DNA of 28,990 nt from Saprolegnia diclina VS20 (lineage: Eukaryota > Oomycota > Saprolegniomycetes > Saprolegniales > Saprolegniaceae). The stretch covers positions 222,343 to 251,332 of the forward strand of contig NW_008246137.1 of assembly GCF_000281045.1 (NCBI RefSeq). The letters are read 5' to 3'. A program made the position numbers and the translations under genes. A model generated the notes under the pieces. It made no database searches and had not been told where the DNA came from. It was given only the letters and a program-made list of their open reading frames with translations. Within the stretch, counting starts at the first letter, position 1, and each line of letters opens with the position of its first letter. Positions 1 to 8,472 of this stretch are shown piece after piece.

Positions 1-958
1 CGTCGCGGCGGCGGCGGCGGCGAGTAGCCACGGTGCGCTGCCAGTGTCGACCAGTACGCGCATGGGCTTCTCACTTTGGTTGTAAGCGCAGGTGCAGCGA
101 CGCACGCCGACGATGTGCAGTGTCGACCAACCGCGTGGCGCGCTGCCTGCCCATCTATCTCTGACCTGCTAGTACAGTACGAGTGTCATGCCAGGCTAGA
201 CTATATGCACGCCATTTCCGGGCCTCGCGACGCGGGTCAACTCGATCGGAGTGGCGCAAAGTTGCGTTTTGATAGAGTGAGAATGCCACATCAACATTTG
301 GATACCACGGTTGCTTTTTTATAGCACAAGCTGCATAATACAATTAGGACAATAAAATACAAAACGTAAATAAATGGCATTGGTCCTTTTATCTGTATTT
401 TGGACCAATCCAAGCAAAGGTGGCTGCACACGACGGCGCGCCGAGGCAACGCGAGCGTCCAAATCGAGTGAAAAATGAAAGCGACGACGCTTTGCCCAGA
501 GATAGAACTCACGTTGGGGAGCATGAGAAGCTACGTGACGTGCTCGTTGGCGGCGTACAGCAGGACATATGCGTGGTCAAAGTTTCGTTTGTGGCGTACA
601 CCACAAACAACCATATTGTACCACATTTAAAAACGGACGCGCCCCGTATCGTGCAAGCACCTCGTCCGCGTTCGAGAGCGACGCCCCGCTCTTTCGAAGC
701 ATCATTTCAGTAGCACAAGATTGTCGTCAAGCTCATTCGCCTCTGCTTGCCGACGCCTACAGTATGAAGTACAGTCGCCGTCATCTGCTCTGAACTTTGG
801 TAGATTTCCCTGTGTGGGCAACCGCTTCACCGTGCGTGATAAAGCGCTAGTGAGGTCATTCCCGTGTATGAATAGAAGATAAAAATGCTCACATTTCGCA
901 CACGCATCAACCTTGCAAAAACAAAAACATTGCATTTACGCTCCACCATTCCAAGCAG
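1..958. other. Intergenic, no gene recognised
   Basis: Only short overlapping open frames on both strands are seen, none with the GC-rich third positions of the neighbouring genes. The first ~25 bases are a GCG trinucleotide run, and about 340-380 is AT-rich. Because the gene at 959-2479 runs leftward, the right end of this stretch should contain its 3' UTR and polyadenylation site, which I cannot place. Confidence 0.5.
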
Positions 959-2479
959 TTAGTGCCGCGCTTTGCCGCTGTACAAGTCGTCGTCGCCGCA
1001 CCAGACTGTCTGCAGCTTCTTGGTCAAGTAGAGACAGTACTTTTTGTCATAGTCGGCGCTGAGGCAGATCCCTTGCCGACCCGCGGTCTCGGGGGCCCAG
1101 CACCCCTTGCACTTTTCGCACAGCGTCGTTGGTGCCGGTGTCGGGGCCGGTGTCGGGTTGGACGACGGCTGCGGGTACGGCGAGTCAGTCGGCCAATCAG
1201 GCAGCGGCTCGTCCGTCGGGCCGTCACTCGGTGCCTCTGTCGGGTCGCTCGGGTCTTCGCTCGGGTCATCACTCGGTGCCTCTGTCGGGATCGGCGCCGG
1301 GGTGTACGGGGCCGGTGACGGGTACGGCGTCGATGGTACCGGCGACGTCGATGGCATCGGCGACGGCGAGCAGGGTGCCTTGGACGGTGCATGCGGCTTG
1401 TGCGTTGGCTTGTGCTTTGTGCGCGGTGACGCGCCGCCGTTGATTGGCGCGTACGCGCCGTTGGCTGCAAGATTGCACATGCCCTTGCCGCCGACGTCGC
1501 GCTGGAGCTTCATGTAGCCGGCGTCCCCCCAGGCGCCGCCCCACGAGTTCTTGATCTTGAAAAAGTCGACACCGTTCTCGGACCCGTACCCGACGGCGAC
1601 GACCGCGTGGTCGGACGATGCGCCCGGGCACTGCGTCACGACGCCGCTCTGATAGTTGCGCCACACGTCGTTGTTGGCTTCGACGGTCACGGTGACGACT
1701 TGCTTCTCGAGCGCACTCTGGAGCGCGCTCTCGCCCGAGAGACTCACGGACGCACCGAGGCGCAACTTTTGCTTGCTGCAGCCGCTGTCGCACTGCCCAC
1801 TCGCACGCGAGTTGCCCGAAGCGTACGGGTACGACGTGCCCGCGCACGCACCTGCCGTCGTCAAGTAGTCGAGCGCCTTGTTGGGCCACCCGCCTTGGCA
1901 GCCGTAGCCGGCGCTCGAGGCACAGCTCACGAGCTGCTGCTCCGAGAACGCGGCGAGGGCCCCGGTCGCCTTGCATTGCGCAAACTCCGCTGCCCCCACC
2001 GACGCAAACGCCCAGCAACTGCCACAGGCGCCTTGGTCGCGCACGCCCGACATGCAGGCATCCGCAGACCAGTCGACGCCGGCCGCGGTGCGCTGGAGTG
2101 GCGTGAGCTGTCCGTCGACTGTGAGAGCTCGAGCCGGTGTCGTTGTGTTGCCAAGACCGGTGGCGAACCGTGCAAACTCGGCGTCGCTCAGGAGCGCAAA
2201 CGGGTTCTTCTCGGTAAACGTTGCGTGCGGGTTGGCTTTGTTGAGCTGCGCGACCACCTTCTTCGTGGCCGCAAAGCGCTCGAGCTCGAGATTCTTGCCG
2301 CCGAGCTCCCCCGACTCGGTCTTTGGTACGTAGCCGTGCTCGGCGGCAGCTTTGCCAGCCGCGCTGCGCTTCCACGCATCGAGCTCGGTCTGCAGCGCCT
2401 GGCGCTCGCTGGTGGACAGCGGCAGAGCAGAAGTTCCGACCGCACAGAGGCAAAAGGCCATAATGTTGATCGGCTTCAT
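959..2479 (-). CDS. Secreted papain-family (C1A) cysteine protease with Pro/Ser/Thr linker and Cys-rich C-terminal module
   Basis: Papain-like endopeptidase, probably secreted; 506 aa from the ATG at 2479. This start is chosen over in-frame codons further upstream because it begins a hydrophobic signal peptide (MKPINIMAFCLCAVGTSALP). Residues ~25-130 are a propeptide ending in an NPFALLSDAEF-type segment, like inhibitor I29. The mature domain starts near VDWS (~135): oxyanion Gln and catalytic Cys in DQGACGSCWAF (Cys155), His291 in SDHAVVAVGYG, Asn311 in NSWGG. A linker (~349-452) rich in Pro, Ser, Thr and Asp follows, with repeated PTEAPSD/DPSEDPSD units, then a six-Cys module (~453-494; CEKCKGC at its start). 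Linker plus Cys-rich tail resembles a substrate- or wall-binding arrangement; that role is inference. All catalytic residues are present. Its paralogue at 11556-12623 lacks linker and tail. Confidence 0.93.
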   Translation of the reverse strand: MKPINIMAFCLCAVGTSALPLSTSERQALQTELDAWKRSAAGKAAAEHGYVPKTESGELGGKNLELERFAATKKVVAQLNKANPHATFTEKNPFALLSDAEFARFATGLGNTTTPARALTVDGQLTPLQRTAAGVDWSADACMSGVRDQGACGSCWAFASVGAAEFAQCKATGALAAFSEQQLVSCASSAGYGCQGGWPNKALDYLTTAGACAGTSYPYASGNSRASGQCDSGCSKQKLRLGASVSLSGESALQSALEKQVVTVTVEANNDVWRNYQSGVVTQCPGASSDHAVVAVGYGSENGVDFFKIKNSWGGAWGDAGYMKLQRDVGGKGMCNLAANGAYAPINGGASPRTKHKPTHKPHAPSKAPCSPSPMPSTSPVPSTPYPSPAPYTPAPIPTEAPSDDPSEDPSDPTEAPSDGPTDEPLPDWPTDSPYPQPSSNPTPAPTPAPTTLCEKCKGCWAPETAGRQGICLSADYDKKYCLYLTKKLQTVWCGDDDLYSGKARH

Positions 2480-3550
2480 AAGGTCGTGTGCACAATGGGA
2501 GGCTGTTTGATAAGTGCCCTTGGCTCGGGCCATGCAAGGGGATGAAGGCCTGGCTGCCGACAGAGCCGGCGCCACGGAGCGTATCTTTTATTTTTCACCA
2601 TTTCACACAACAGGTGGCGTGGTTATTCAAGTCGGCCCGCCGCAGTCCTTGCTTCCGACTGCCGTCTTGATCGTCGTTCAAGCTCGAAGTCGACTCAAGT
2701 TTGGTCCTTGTCGTTGACCACTAGAAAGCGCGCATTCAGTCAGTACATTTGGCAATGCGTCTTGCCCTTCTTACGACAGAGTGATTGATTTTCACAAAAA
2801 CCACGTTTCACACGTGTGTGATTTTCAACGTTCCAGAAGTCGACACCTGTGTTACGTCAACCCTTCTGCGGAAGCTGCGAAGCACTGAATGGAGCGTTCG
2901 AGCACTCGAGATCCCATCGACTAGAAGTTATAAATCACATCCCTGTGTACCACCACATAGAACAATCATGCGCGCGCAATAGGAGTCGTCCCGGTCAAGA
3001 TGCAGATGGTACTTGGTCGTCCACGTTTGTTCAGTCGGTGGATTTCTGCTTCACACGCAGGAGGTATGGGGTTCGAGCCCGTAGGAGCTGCCCCTTTCTT
3101 CTCGTGGCCCTTGGCGTTGGCATCGGAACCCGCATGTTGGTTCTTGACAGTCCCATTCGCTGGCACCCGACTCTTTCCACCGACGTCGCAAGGCGCTGTG
3201 GTCTCTGGTCCGGTCTCAACGTGCGTTCGATTGCGTTTATAAGAGAAGTTCGTTCGGTAGGCGTTTGTGTTCGAGACGAAGCCGTACAAACAGAGTGCCC
3301 ATCGACAACGATGCTTCGTGCCGCCACGTCATCGGCAAACTGATACCTTGATAGAAGCGACCTGGCTCTGCTGCACGCTTTCGATCGCAAAGGATCCCTG
3401 GCATGCTGTAGGGCTAGCCTAGTGCGAGCGCATAGTCCTCTCGCATTCTATGGCTACATGTTTCATTCTTGTGATAAGGGACCGGGCGTCTTCTTCTTCA
3501 CCAAATTAGACGCGGATCGCTGGCTATGCATTGAGAAATGTCGTATTAAT
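2480..3550. other. Intergenic between two leftward genes
   Basis: Apart from the tRNA-like relic at 3020-3090 I see no gene. The open frames are short, overlap on both strands and have no recognisable domain. The left end must hold the promoter of the protease starting at 2479. The right end holds the 3' end of the ankyrin gene that stops at 3551. Confidence 0.45.
3020..3090 (+). tRNA. tRNA-Val(CAC)-like relic or tRNA-derived SINE head
   Basis: Three tRNA arms fold in order. The D arm is GTTC/GGAT (3029-3043) with loop AGTCGGT. The anticodon arm is TCTGC/GCAGG (3045-3061) with loop TTCACAC, giving anticodon CAC (Val). After variable AGGT, the T arm is ATGGG/CCCGT (3066-3082) with loop GTTCGAG, a good B box. 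The acceptor stem does not close: 3020-3026 pairs poorly with 3083-3089 (about 3 of 7). It is therefore probably a tRNA pseudogene or a tRNA-derived SINE head rather than a working tRNA. Confidence 0.45.
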
Positions 3551-5152
3551 CTAGCTGTAAAACATGCACGCATCGGTCGAGTCGTCCGAGTCCCAGTCGC
3601 AGTACTTGTCGTCGTCATCACCGTCGTCGTCGTCGTCGTGGTAGGCAAACGAGAAGCACCCGTCGACGTTGGGGTCCCACTCGACGTCCACAATTGCACT
3701 CGTCGTTGTACCCGGGTACGCAGCAGCTTGGAGATTCAAAAAGACGGTTTTGTTTCGGTCTAAGAGCGCGCGGTCGACGGCCTGGGCGGCTTGGCTTGGC
3801 CCGCGCGGCAAGAGGTACGCTAGCACGTCGAAATGGCCTTCGCGGGCGGCCCAGTACATGGCCCGAAACGTAAATCCTTCCGGACGCTGGCTGCACAAGA
3901 GCTCAACGATCTCAAGGTGACCGGCCGCCGCGGCCCAGTCGATCGCACGCGTCGTGCACCCTTCGCGCCCACGTGCATGTAGATACCGCACGACCTCGAC
4001 ATGGCCGCGGTGGGCCGCACGGTCCAGCGCCTTGGTCGTGCCGCCTTCAACTCGGTGCGTTGCGAGGAAGTGGAGCACGTCCAAATGGTTCTCGTGCGCC
4101 GCCGTGTCGAACGCGAGCGTCGAACAGCCCTCGCGCCGATGCGCATGCAGATACTGCACCACCTCGAGGTGGCCAAAGTACGCGGCGCCGTCCATTGCTT
4201 GAACTGTGCAGCCTTCGTCGCGGTGCGTATCGAGGTAAACAACGACGGCCAAGTGCCCCTTTGTCGCTGCCTTGTCCATGGCGTCCGTCGAGCACGATGC
4301 CTTGCAGACCGCGTCGAGGTAGGTGACAAGGTCCAAACGCCCCTGTCCAGCGGCCGTGTCGAGCACACTGGCTGAGACTGTTAGCTCCGGGTACGACGCA
4401 CGCAAAAACGCAGCAAGGGACACGTTGTCGCTCAGAAGGGCGGCGTCGAGCGCCGCCGACGTGCAGCCTTCGGTCCGGTGCTGTTGCAGCCACCGCACCA
4501 CATCGTCGTGGCCGTTCTCGGCTGCATGGTCGATGGCGTCCGTCGAGCACGCGTGGCAGCCCGCGCCGTGGAGGACTCGGAGTGTCTCCAAGTGCCCGAG
4601 GTACGCGAGGTGGTCCAGGACGCGCCCGCCGTCATGCAGAAAATGCATCTGCGTCGCGTCCACGCTGCCGGTGTCGAGAAGGTGCTGGAGCAGGCGCGTA
4701 TGGCCACCCACGGCAGCCGCGGTGGCCAGTGCGATTGGATGCAATAGCAAGCTAGAGAGCTCGTCGAGCCATACGTTGGCCATGGGCGCGGCCATGTAGT
4801 CGGGCACGACAATGTCTTCGGGAACGTCGTCCATGTCGGTGCGCTCGGTAAAGTACCGGTTGTAGTACCCGACGTCGCCGCAGTAGCCGGTGAGCGCAAT
4901 GGCCTTGGCACGCGCGTACATGCCTCGCGAGCGCACAAAGCCAAAGTGATAGGCCCAGTTGGACGCCATCGGGAGGACCGCAAGGTCGCCGGGCCAGTCG
5001 CTCTGGAATGCATCGACCCAAATGCCAGACGTGGCATCGTCGAGCGCGTCTTCGTCGGAGAAGGCGCCGTTCAGGAATTGCGTGAGCGGTCCCGCAAAGC
5101 TGAAGATTGTTTCGTGGAGGTCCGCGATCGATTCCCAGCGTGTTGTGCTCAT
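3551..5152 (-). CDS. Ankyrin-repeat protein with acidic C-terminal tail
   Basis: A 533-aa, single-exon cytosolic protein with no signal peptide or membrane segment. Residues 1-130 are a non-repeat N-terminal region. From ~140 to ~480 it is built of ankyrin-type helix pairs. The central block (~285-452) is very regular, with a 28-residue period carrying EGC(S/T)..A.D.AA..GHL.VV.YLH..R, instead of the canonical 33. The tail (~505-527) is strongly acidic, coded by a GTC/GTT-rich trinucleotide run at about 3602-3640 (plus-strand sense). Ankyrin repeats bind proteins; the partner is unknown, so a scaffold role is inference. The ATG at 5152 is the first in frame and opens the conserved-looking N-terminus. 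Related to the gene at 8473-10335 and the decayed copy at 12886-14783. Confidence 0.88.
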   Translation of the reverse strand: MSTTRWESIADLHETIFSFAGPLTQFLNGAFSDEDALDDATSGIWVDAFQSDWPGDLAVLPMASNWAYHFGFVRSRGMYARAKAIALTGYCGDVGYYNRYFTERTDMDDVPEDIVVPDYMAAPMANVWLDELSSLLLHPIALATAAAVGGHTRLLQHLLDTGSVDATQMHFLHDGGRVLDHLAYLGHLETLRVLHGAGCHACSTDAIDHAAENGHDDVVRWLQQHRTEGCTSAALDAALLSDNVSLAAFLRASYPELTVSASVLDTAAGQGRLDLVTYLDAVCKASCSTDAMDKAATKGHLAVVVYLDTHRDEGCTVQAMDGAAYFGHLEVVQYLHAHRREGCSTLAFDTAAHENHLDVLHFLATHRVEGGTTKALDRAAHRGHVEVVRYLHARGREGCTTRAIDWAAAAGHLEIVELLCSQRPEGFTFRAMYWAAREGHFDVLAYLLPRGPSQAAQAVDRALLDRNKTVFLNLQAAAYPGTTTSAIVDVEWDPNVDGCFSFAYHDDDDDGDDDDKYCDWDSDDSTDACMFYS

Positions 5153-6202
5153 CTCGGTTGCGTCGTCGGTTGTTGGTTCTTGGTTGACTTTAGTTCAAAC
5201 TCAACTTTCGGGTATCCGGATGACGTGGCAGCACCGTGTAGCGTACATGTATTCAATTCCGCCAATTATCGGTTTTGACAAATTTATCATCGATCTAACT
5301 TATAAGTATGGTAATGTTAGACATGTATTCTAACAGGTTATGAAAACAAAGAGTATTTGGCTGGCAACGAGCGCGCATCCGGAGGACTATACCGCACCAC
5401 TGCGCTTGCAGGGCACGCCATGTTCTCTCTGTCCGTGGGCGAGTGTTGCTCGCCGTGGCTGGGGCACATGAGGCGGACAAAGTTTCGCAAGGATCGCACG
5501 GGATTCGTCCATGTCGGTTCATTTTGGCCAATGAAACATCGGTCCGCCACGGGGGTGACGAGATAAGGTCAACTTGACCACGTGCGCAACCATATCGCGC
5601 CAAAGCCGAGCCGATACCGACCTGCTAAAGGGTGTGTCACCACTGCGTGTGGGTGGCCTCGGTCCTCACGCAACGTCGACAGCAGTACGCAGGTGATCCC
5701 ATGCAGTATGACAGGATATCCCAAGCCTGTTCTATGCCACGCCGTGCGGACTGCATTTGGCCATGGCCGCCTTGCCCTTTCTTGCAACGACTGCAGCTTT
5801 TCGCACACAGCGACACCCGTCGAATCCAGCGTCGGTTCAGTCCTGCCCGCGGTGGACACGCCTGTATCAGTCCTCGGCACCGCCGCGTCGCACACTGCAG
5901 CTCGCCGTGTGGCTGCGACTGGAGGCGTATCTGGCTGGCGCGCATCCTGTCCATAAGTCCGAAGCTGCGCTGCCATTCAGCGGGCGCCGCAGACCTCGCG
6001 CTGCCTGCTCAATCGGGCTCAGTCCGCCAATGACACGACCAAGTTCGCTTCCGCCTGCGACATGTGTATGTGTCCTACCTCCGCGCGTATATTATGATTG
6101 GTCATTTGTATTGATAAAAGGAAAAGACAATAAAATAATAAGTGCCATCTGGGGCGCGAAGTTCGAAGCCGCGACACGACCGGCAAGGTGGCACACACAG
6201 AA
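5153..6202. other. Divergent intergenic region
   Basis: It lies between the leftward ankyrin gene and the rightward receptor-like kinase, so it should contain both promoters. Open frames up to about 150 codons occur on both strands (for example around 5757-6206) but show no domain and overlap one another. One initiator-like site at 6102 is listed separately. No further gene is supported. Confidence 0.45.
6102..6112 (+). promoter_or_regulatory. Initiator-like element upstream of receptor-like kinase
   Basis: TCATTTGTATT resembles the oomycete initiator (TCAYTYY), and an inverted CCAAT (ATTGG) lies just before it. If transcription starts here, the first ATG downstream is the one at 6203, with a leader of about 100 nt. 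Confidence 0.35.
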
Positions 6203-8039
6203 ATGATTCCGCCACCCGTCGCCTGCAGCACGGCCGAGGTCAACGACTGCGCCGAGCGCGTGAACGCGTGGGCAGGCTTGCCGTGCGATGAGCAGGACGC
6301 CTTCACGTACGTCTCGCCGGTCAACTTTACTCTGCTATGCACCGACAGCGACTGCCTCGCCAAGGCCAAGGCGTACCCGGCGCTCGAAACGCGCTGTCGC
6401 CACTGTCTGCCCGACGACCCGCGCGTGCAGCGCCCGTTGTACACCAACTTTTGCAGCTCGAGCGCCGTTCAGACCAAGATTGCGACTTTGTACAAGCACT
6501 GGGCCATCTGCGAAGCGATGAGCGGAGGCAGCGCCAACGACCCCAAGTCCGAGGGCTGCAACTCGTGCACGTGGACGACCGCGCTTCTCAACGACGCCAA
6601 CATGACAGCGTCGGCAGGCGGCAACTTGGACCAGTTTAGCAACTTTACAAGCCGCATTGTGCACCCGCGAGCCAACGAGACTGACCGCGTCGTACGCAAC
6701 TCGATTCTCTGCGCCCGCGTCAAGACCACGTCGCCGCCAGGGCCGCACGAAGGCACGACCGTGCTCACGTCAGCGCCCACGAAATCGAGCAGCAATAGCA
6801 GCAGCAGCAGTGGCGGTGGCAGCATGAACGACGCGACCATGTACACGTACGTGGGTGTCGCCGTCATTGGCGCGCTTTGCAGCGTGGCTTTATTGCTCTT
6901 TGTCTTGCGGCGCCGACGCCAACGCCGGTCCACGACCTGTCGCCCGCTCTCGGCCACGGGCGAACCGAGCGCGTCCCGGCAAGGCGTCACGACCGGTGAC
7001 GACGGCGACGAGTACTATGACGCCTTGTCGCCGGCCGCGTCCATGGCGGCCACGTGGACCAAAGACGTGCCGACAGTCCGCGAAAAGGACGTTGAGGTCG
7101 TCCAGCTCCTTGCGCAAGGCGCCAACGGCCAAGTCTTTCTCGGTGTCTACAACGGCCGCCATGTGGCGATCAAGACCATGCTACCGGGCCACCACACATC
7201 GCAAGAGATGTTTACCATCATGCACGAGATCGGCATTCTCTCACGGTACGTGCTCGGGAACTGTCATTGTCATTTTATTTTCTGTCATTTTCGGATGATT
7301 TTTGTCATTTTTGGATGATTTTTGTCATTTTTGGATGATTTCCTCACTTTGCCCTTGTAGATTGCAACATGCATCGATCGTTCAGTTTCTCGGTGTCGTT
7401 GCGCCGCCTCGGACCGAAGGCGACGTCCGGTTCCTCGTCGAGTACATGGACCTCGGGGACCTCCGCGACCGGCTACTGCACTCGACGCCGCAGTCGCTGC
7501 CGTGGCACGGCCAGGACAAGCCTTCTATCGCGAGCCAGATCGTCGCGGGCCTTGTGTACCTCCACGCCCAAGATATCATCCACCGCGATCTCAAATCGCG
7601 CAACATTTTACTTTCGTCGGGCGGTGGCGCCAAGATCTCGGACTTTGGCGCCGCGCGGCCTGCGTCGACGACACACACCATGACGCGTGGCGTCGGCACG
7701 TACCGCTGGATGGCGCCCGAGGTACTGAGTGAGAACCAGTACTCGGTCGCGGCCGACATCTTTTCGTTTGGTATTCTCCTCACGGAGCTCGACACGCACA
7801 TGATCCCGTACACGGACGTCAAGAGCAAAAAGTCGGGCGCGCCGCTCGTCGACACGGCGATCGTGTCCATGGTGATCGCCGGTGCGATCCAGCCGACGGT
7901 GCGCGTCGACTGCCCGCTCTGGCTCCAAGAACTTATTATGCAGTGCATTGCAACCGACCCGAGTTTACGCCCGACAGCGCGCGATATCCAAGTGCGTTTT
8001 CATCAGCACGGCTTTCCAACTGGCGTGTCGCCACGATAG
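6203..8039 (+). CDS. TKL-type receptor-like protein kinase (one intron)
   Basis: Membrane kinase of 573 aa. Exon 1 is 6203-7245, the GT-AG intron 7246-7360 (115 nt), exon 2 7361-8039; splicing joins ..GILSR to LQHASIVQ in frame. Residues 1-~205 form a Cys-rich ectodomain with several N-glycosylation sequons (NFT, NMT, NFT, NET) and a Ser/Gly-rich stalk. One membrane segment lies at ~214-235, followed by a basic stop-transfer RRRRQRR. The kinase domain has a glycine loop (QGANGQVFLG), VAIK lysine (~324), HRDLKSRN loop, DFG (SDFGAAR) and GTYRWMAPEV, which place it in the tyrosine-kinase-like group. All catalytic residues are present, so it should be active, probably in surface signalling. Oddity: the ATG at 6203, the only one near, gives no signal peptide. 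An upstream exon or signal-anchor insertion is possible. Confidence 0.88.
7283..7342 (+). repeat. 20-bp tandem repeat inside the kinase intron
   Basis: Three consecutive 20-nt copies of TGTCATTTTTGGATGATTTT fill half of the intron. Each differs from the consensus at no more than one base. This explains why the intron is about twice as long as the others seen here. Confidence 0.9.
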
Positions 8040-8472
8040 AAGCCTACTGACTCGTATTTATTAAACTTTGATTTGTTTCGATTTTTGCGTTTTAAAAAAT
8101 GAGAGTGGGGAACTAGAGAGCCCTCTCCTCTCCGTGAGGACCTCGCTAAAGGGACAACAGGCTACCTGATGATGGTGCGGATCGAGAATGCTATGGTCGA
8201 TCGATCGTTCCGAGTCCTTATTCCCCACATCCGCGGGCTAGGGCTAGGGTAGGGCTAGGGTAGGGCTAGGGTAAAGCCTGCCGCCGTGCTTGTGCGACCA
8301 ACTAGACTTGCTGATACGTGGCCTTATCCACTGGATGTACCTCTTCGATGTGCACGTTGTATGTACCGTACGGGTAGCGTCCTATCTTTTGTGTTGGTGC
8401 AAGTATCCCTAGGAGGCTTTGGTTAGGACCTTGCTCGTATTGTTATTTATCGTCGATGTCGAGACTGTTGCG
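8040..8472. other. Intergenic between convergent genes
   Basis: The kinase and the second ankyrin gene end towards each other here, so this is shared 3' sequence. It includes an AT-rich stretch just after the kinase stop, a telomere-like minisatellite at 8235-8273 and no coding frame I can support. Confidence 0.5.
8235..8273 (+). repeat. Telomere-like TAGGG minisatellite
   Basis: Three exact copies of an 11-bp unit (GGGCTAGGGTA) at 8241-8273, preceded by a partial GGGCTA. The units contain TAGGG cores close to, but not identical with, the TTTAGGG telomere repeat known from oomycetes. It is interstitial here. Confidence 0.85.

Noticed and set aside
1269-2545. Long open frames on both strands overlapping the first protease (422 and 312 codons)
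   Set aside because: They are shadows caused by high GC; products are Arg-rich and domain-free, while the -1 strand frame at 959-2479 is a complete protease.
6188-6202. Upstream GTG as start of the receptor-like kinase
   Set aside because: Nuclear eukaryotic genes rarely start at GTG; the ATG at 6203 is in frame a few codons later and changes nothing in the domain content.
5757-6206. A forward open frame beginning MAMAALPFLATTAAF that might supply a signal peptide to the kinase
   Set aside because: A splice into the kinase frame is possible on paper, but the ~140 residues between are Arg/Pro-rich with no domain and the initiator-like site lies inside it, so there is no real support.
8100-8230. 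Possible rRNA or structured RNA after the kinase gene
   Set aside because: I could find no conserved rRNA core or consistent fold; it looks like ordinary 3' flank.
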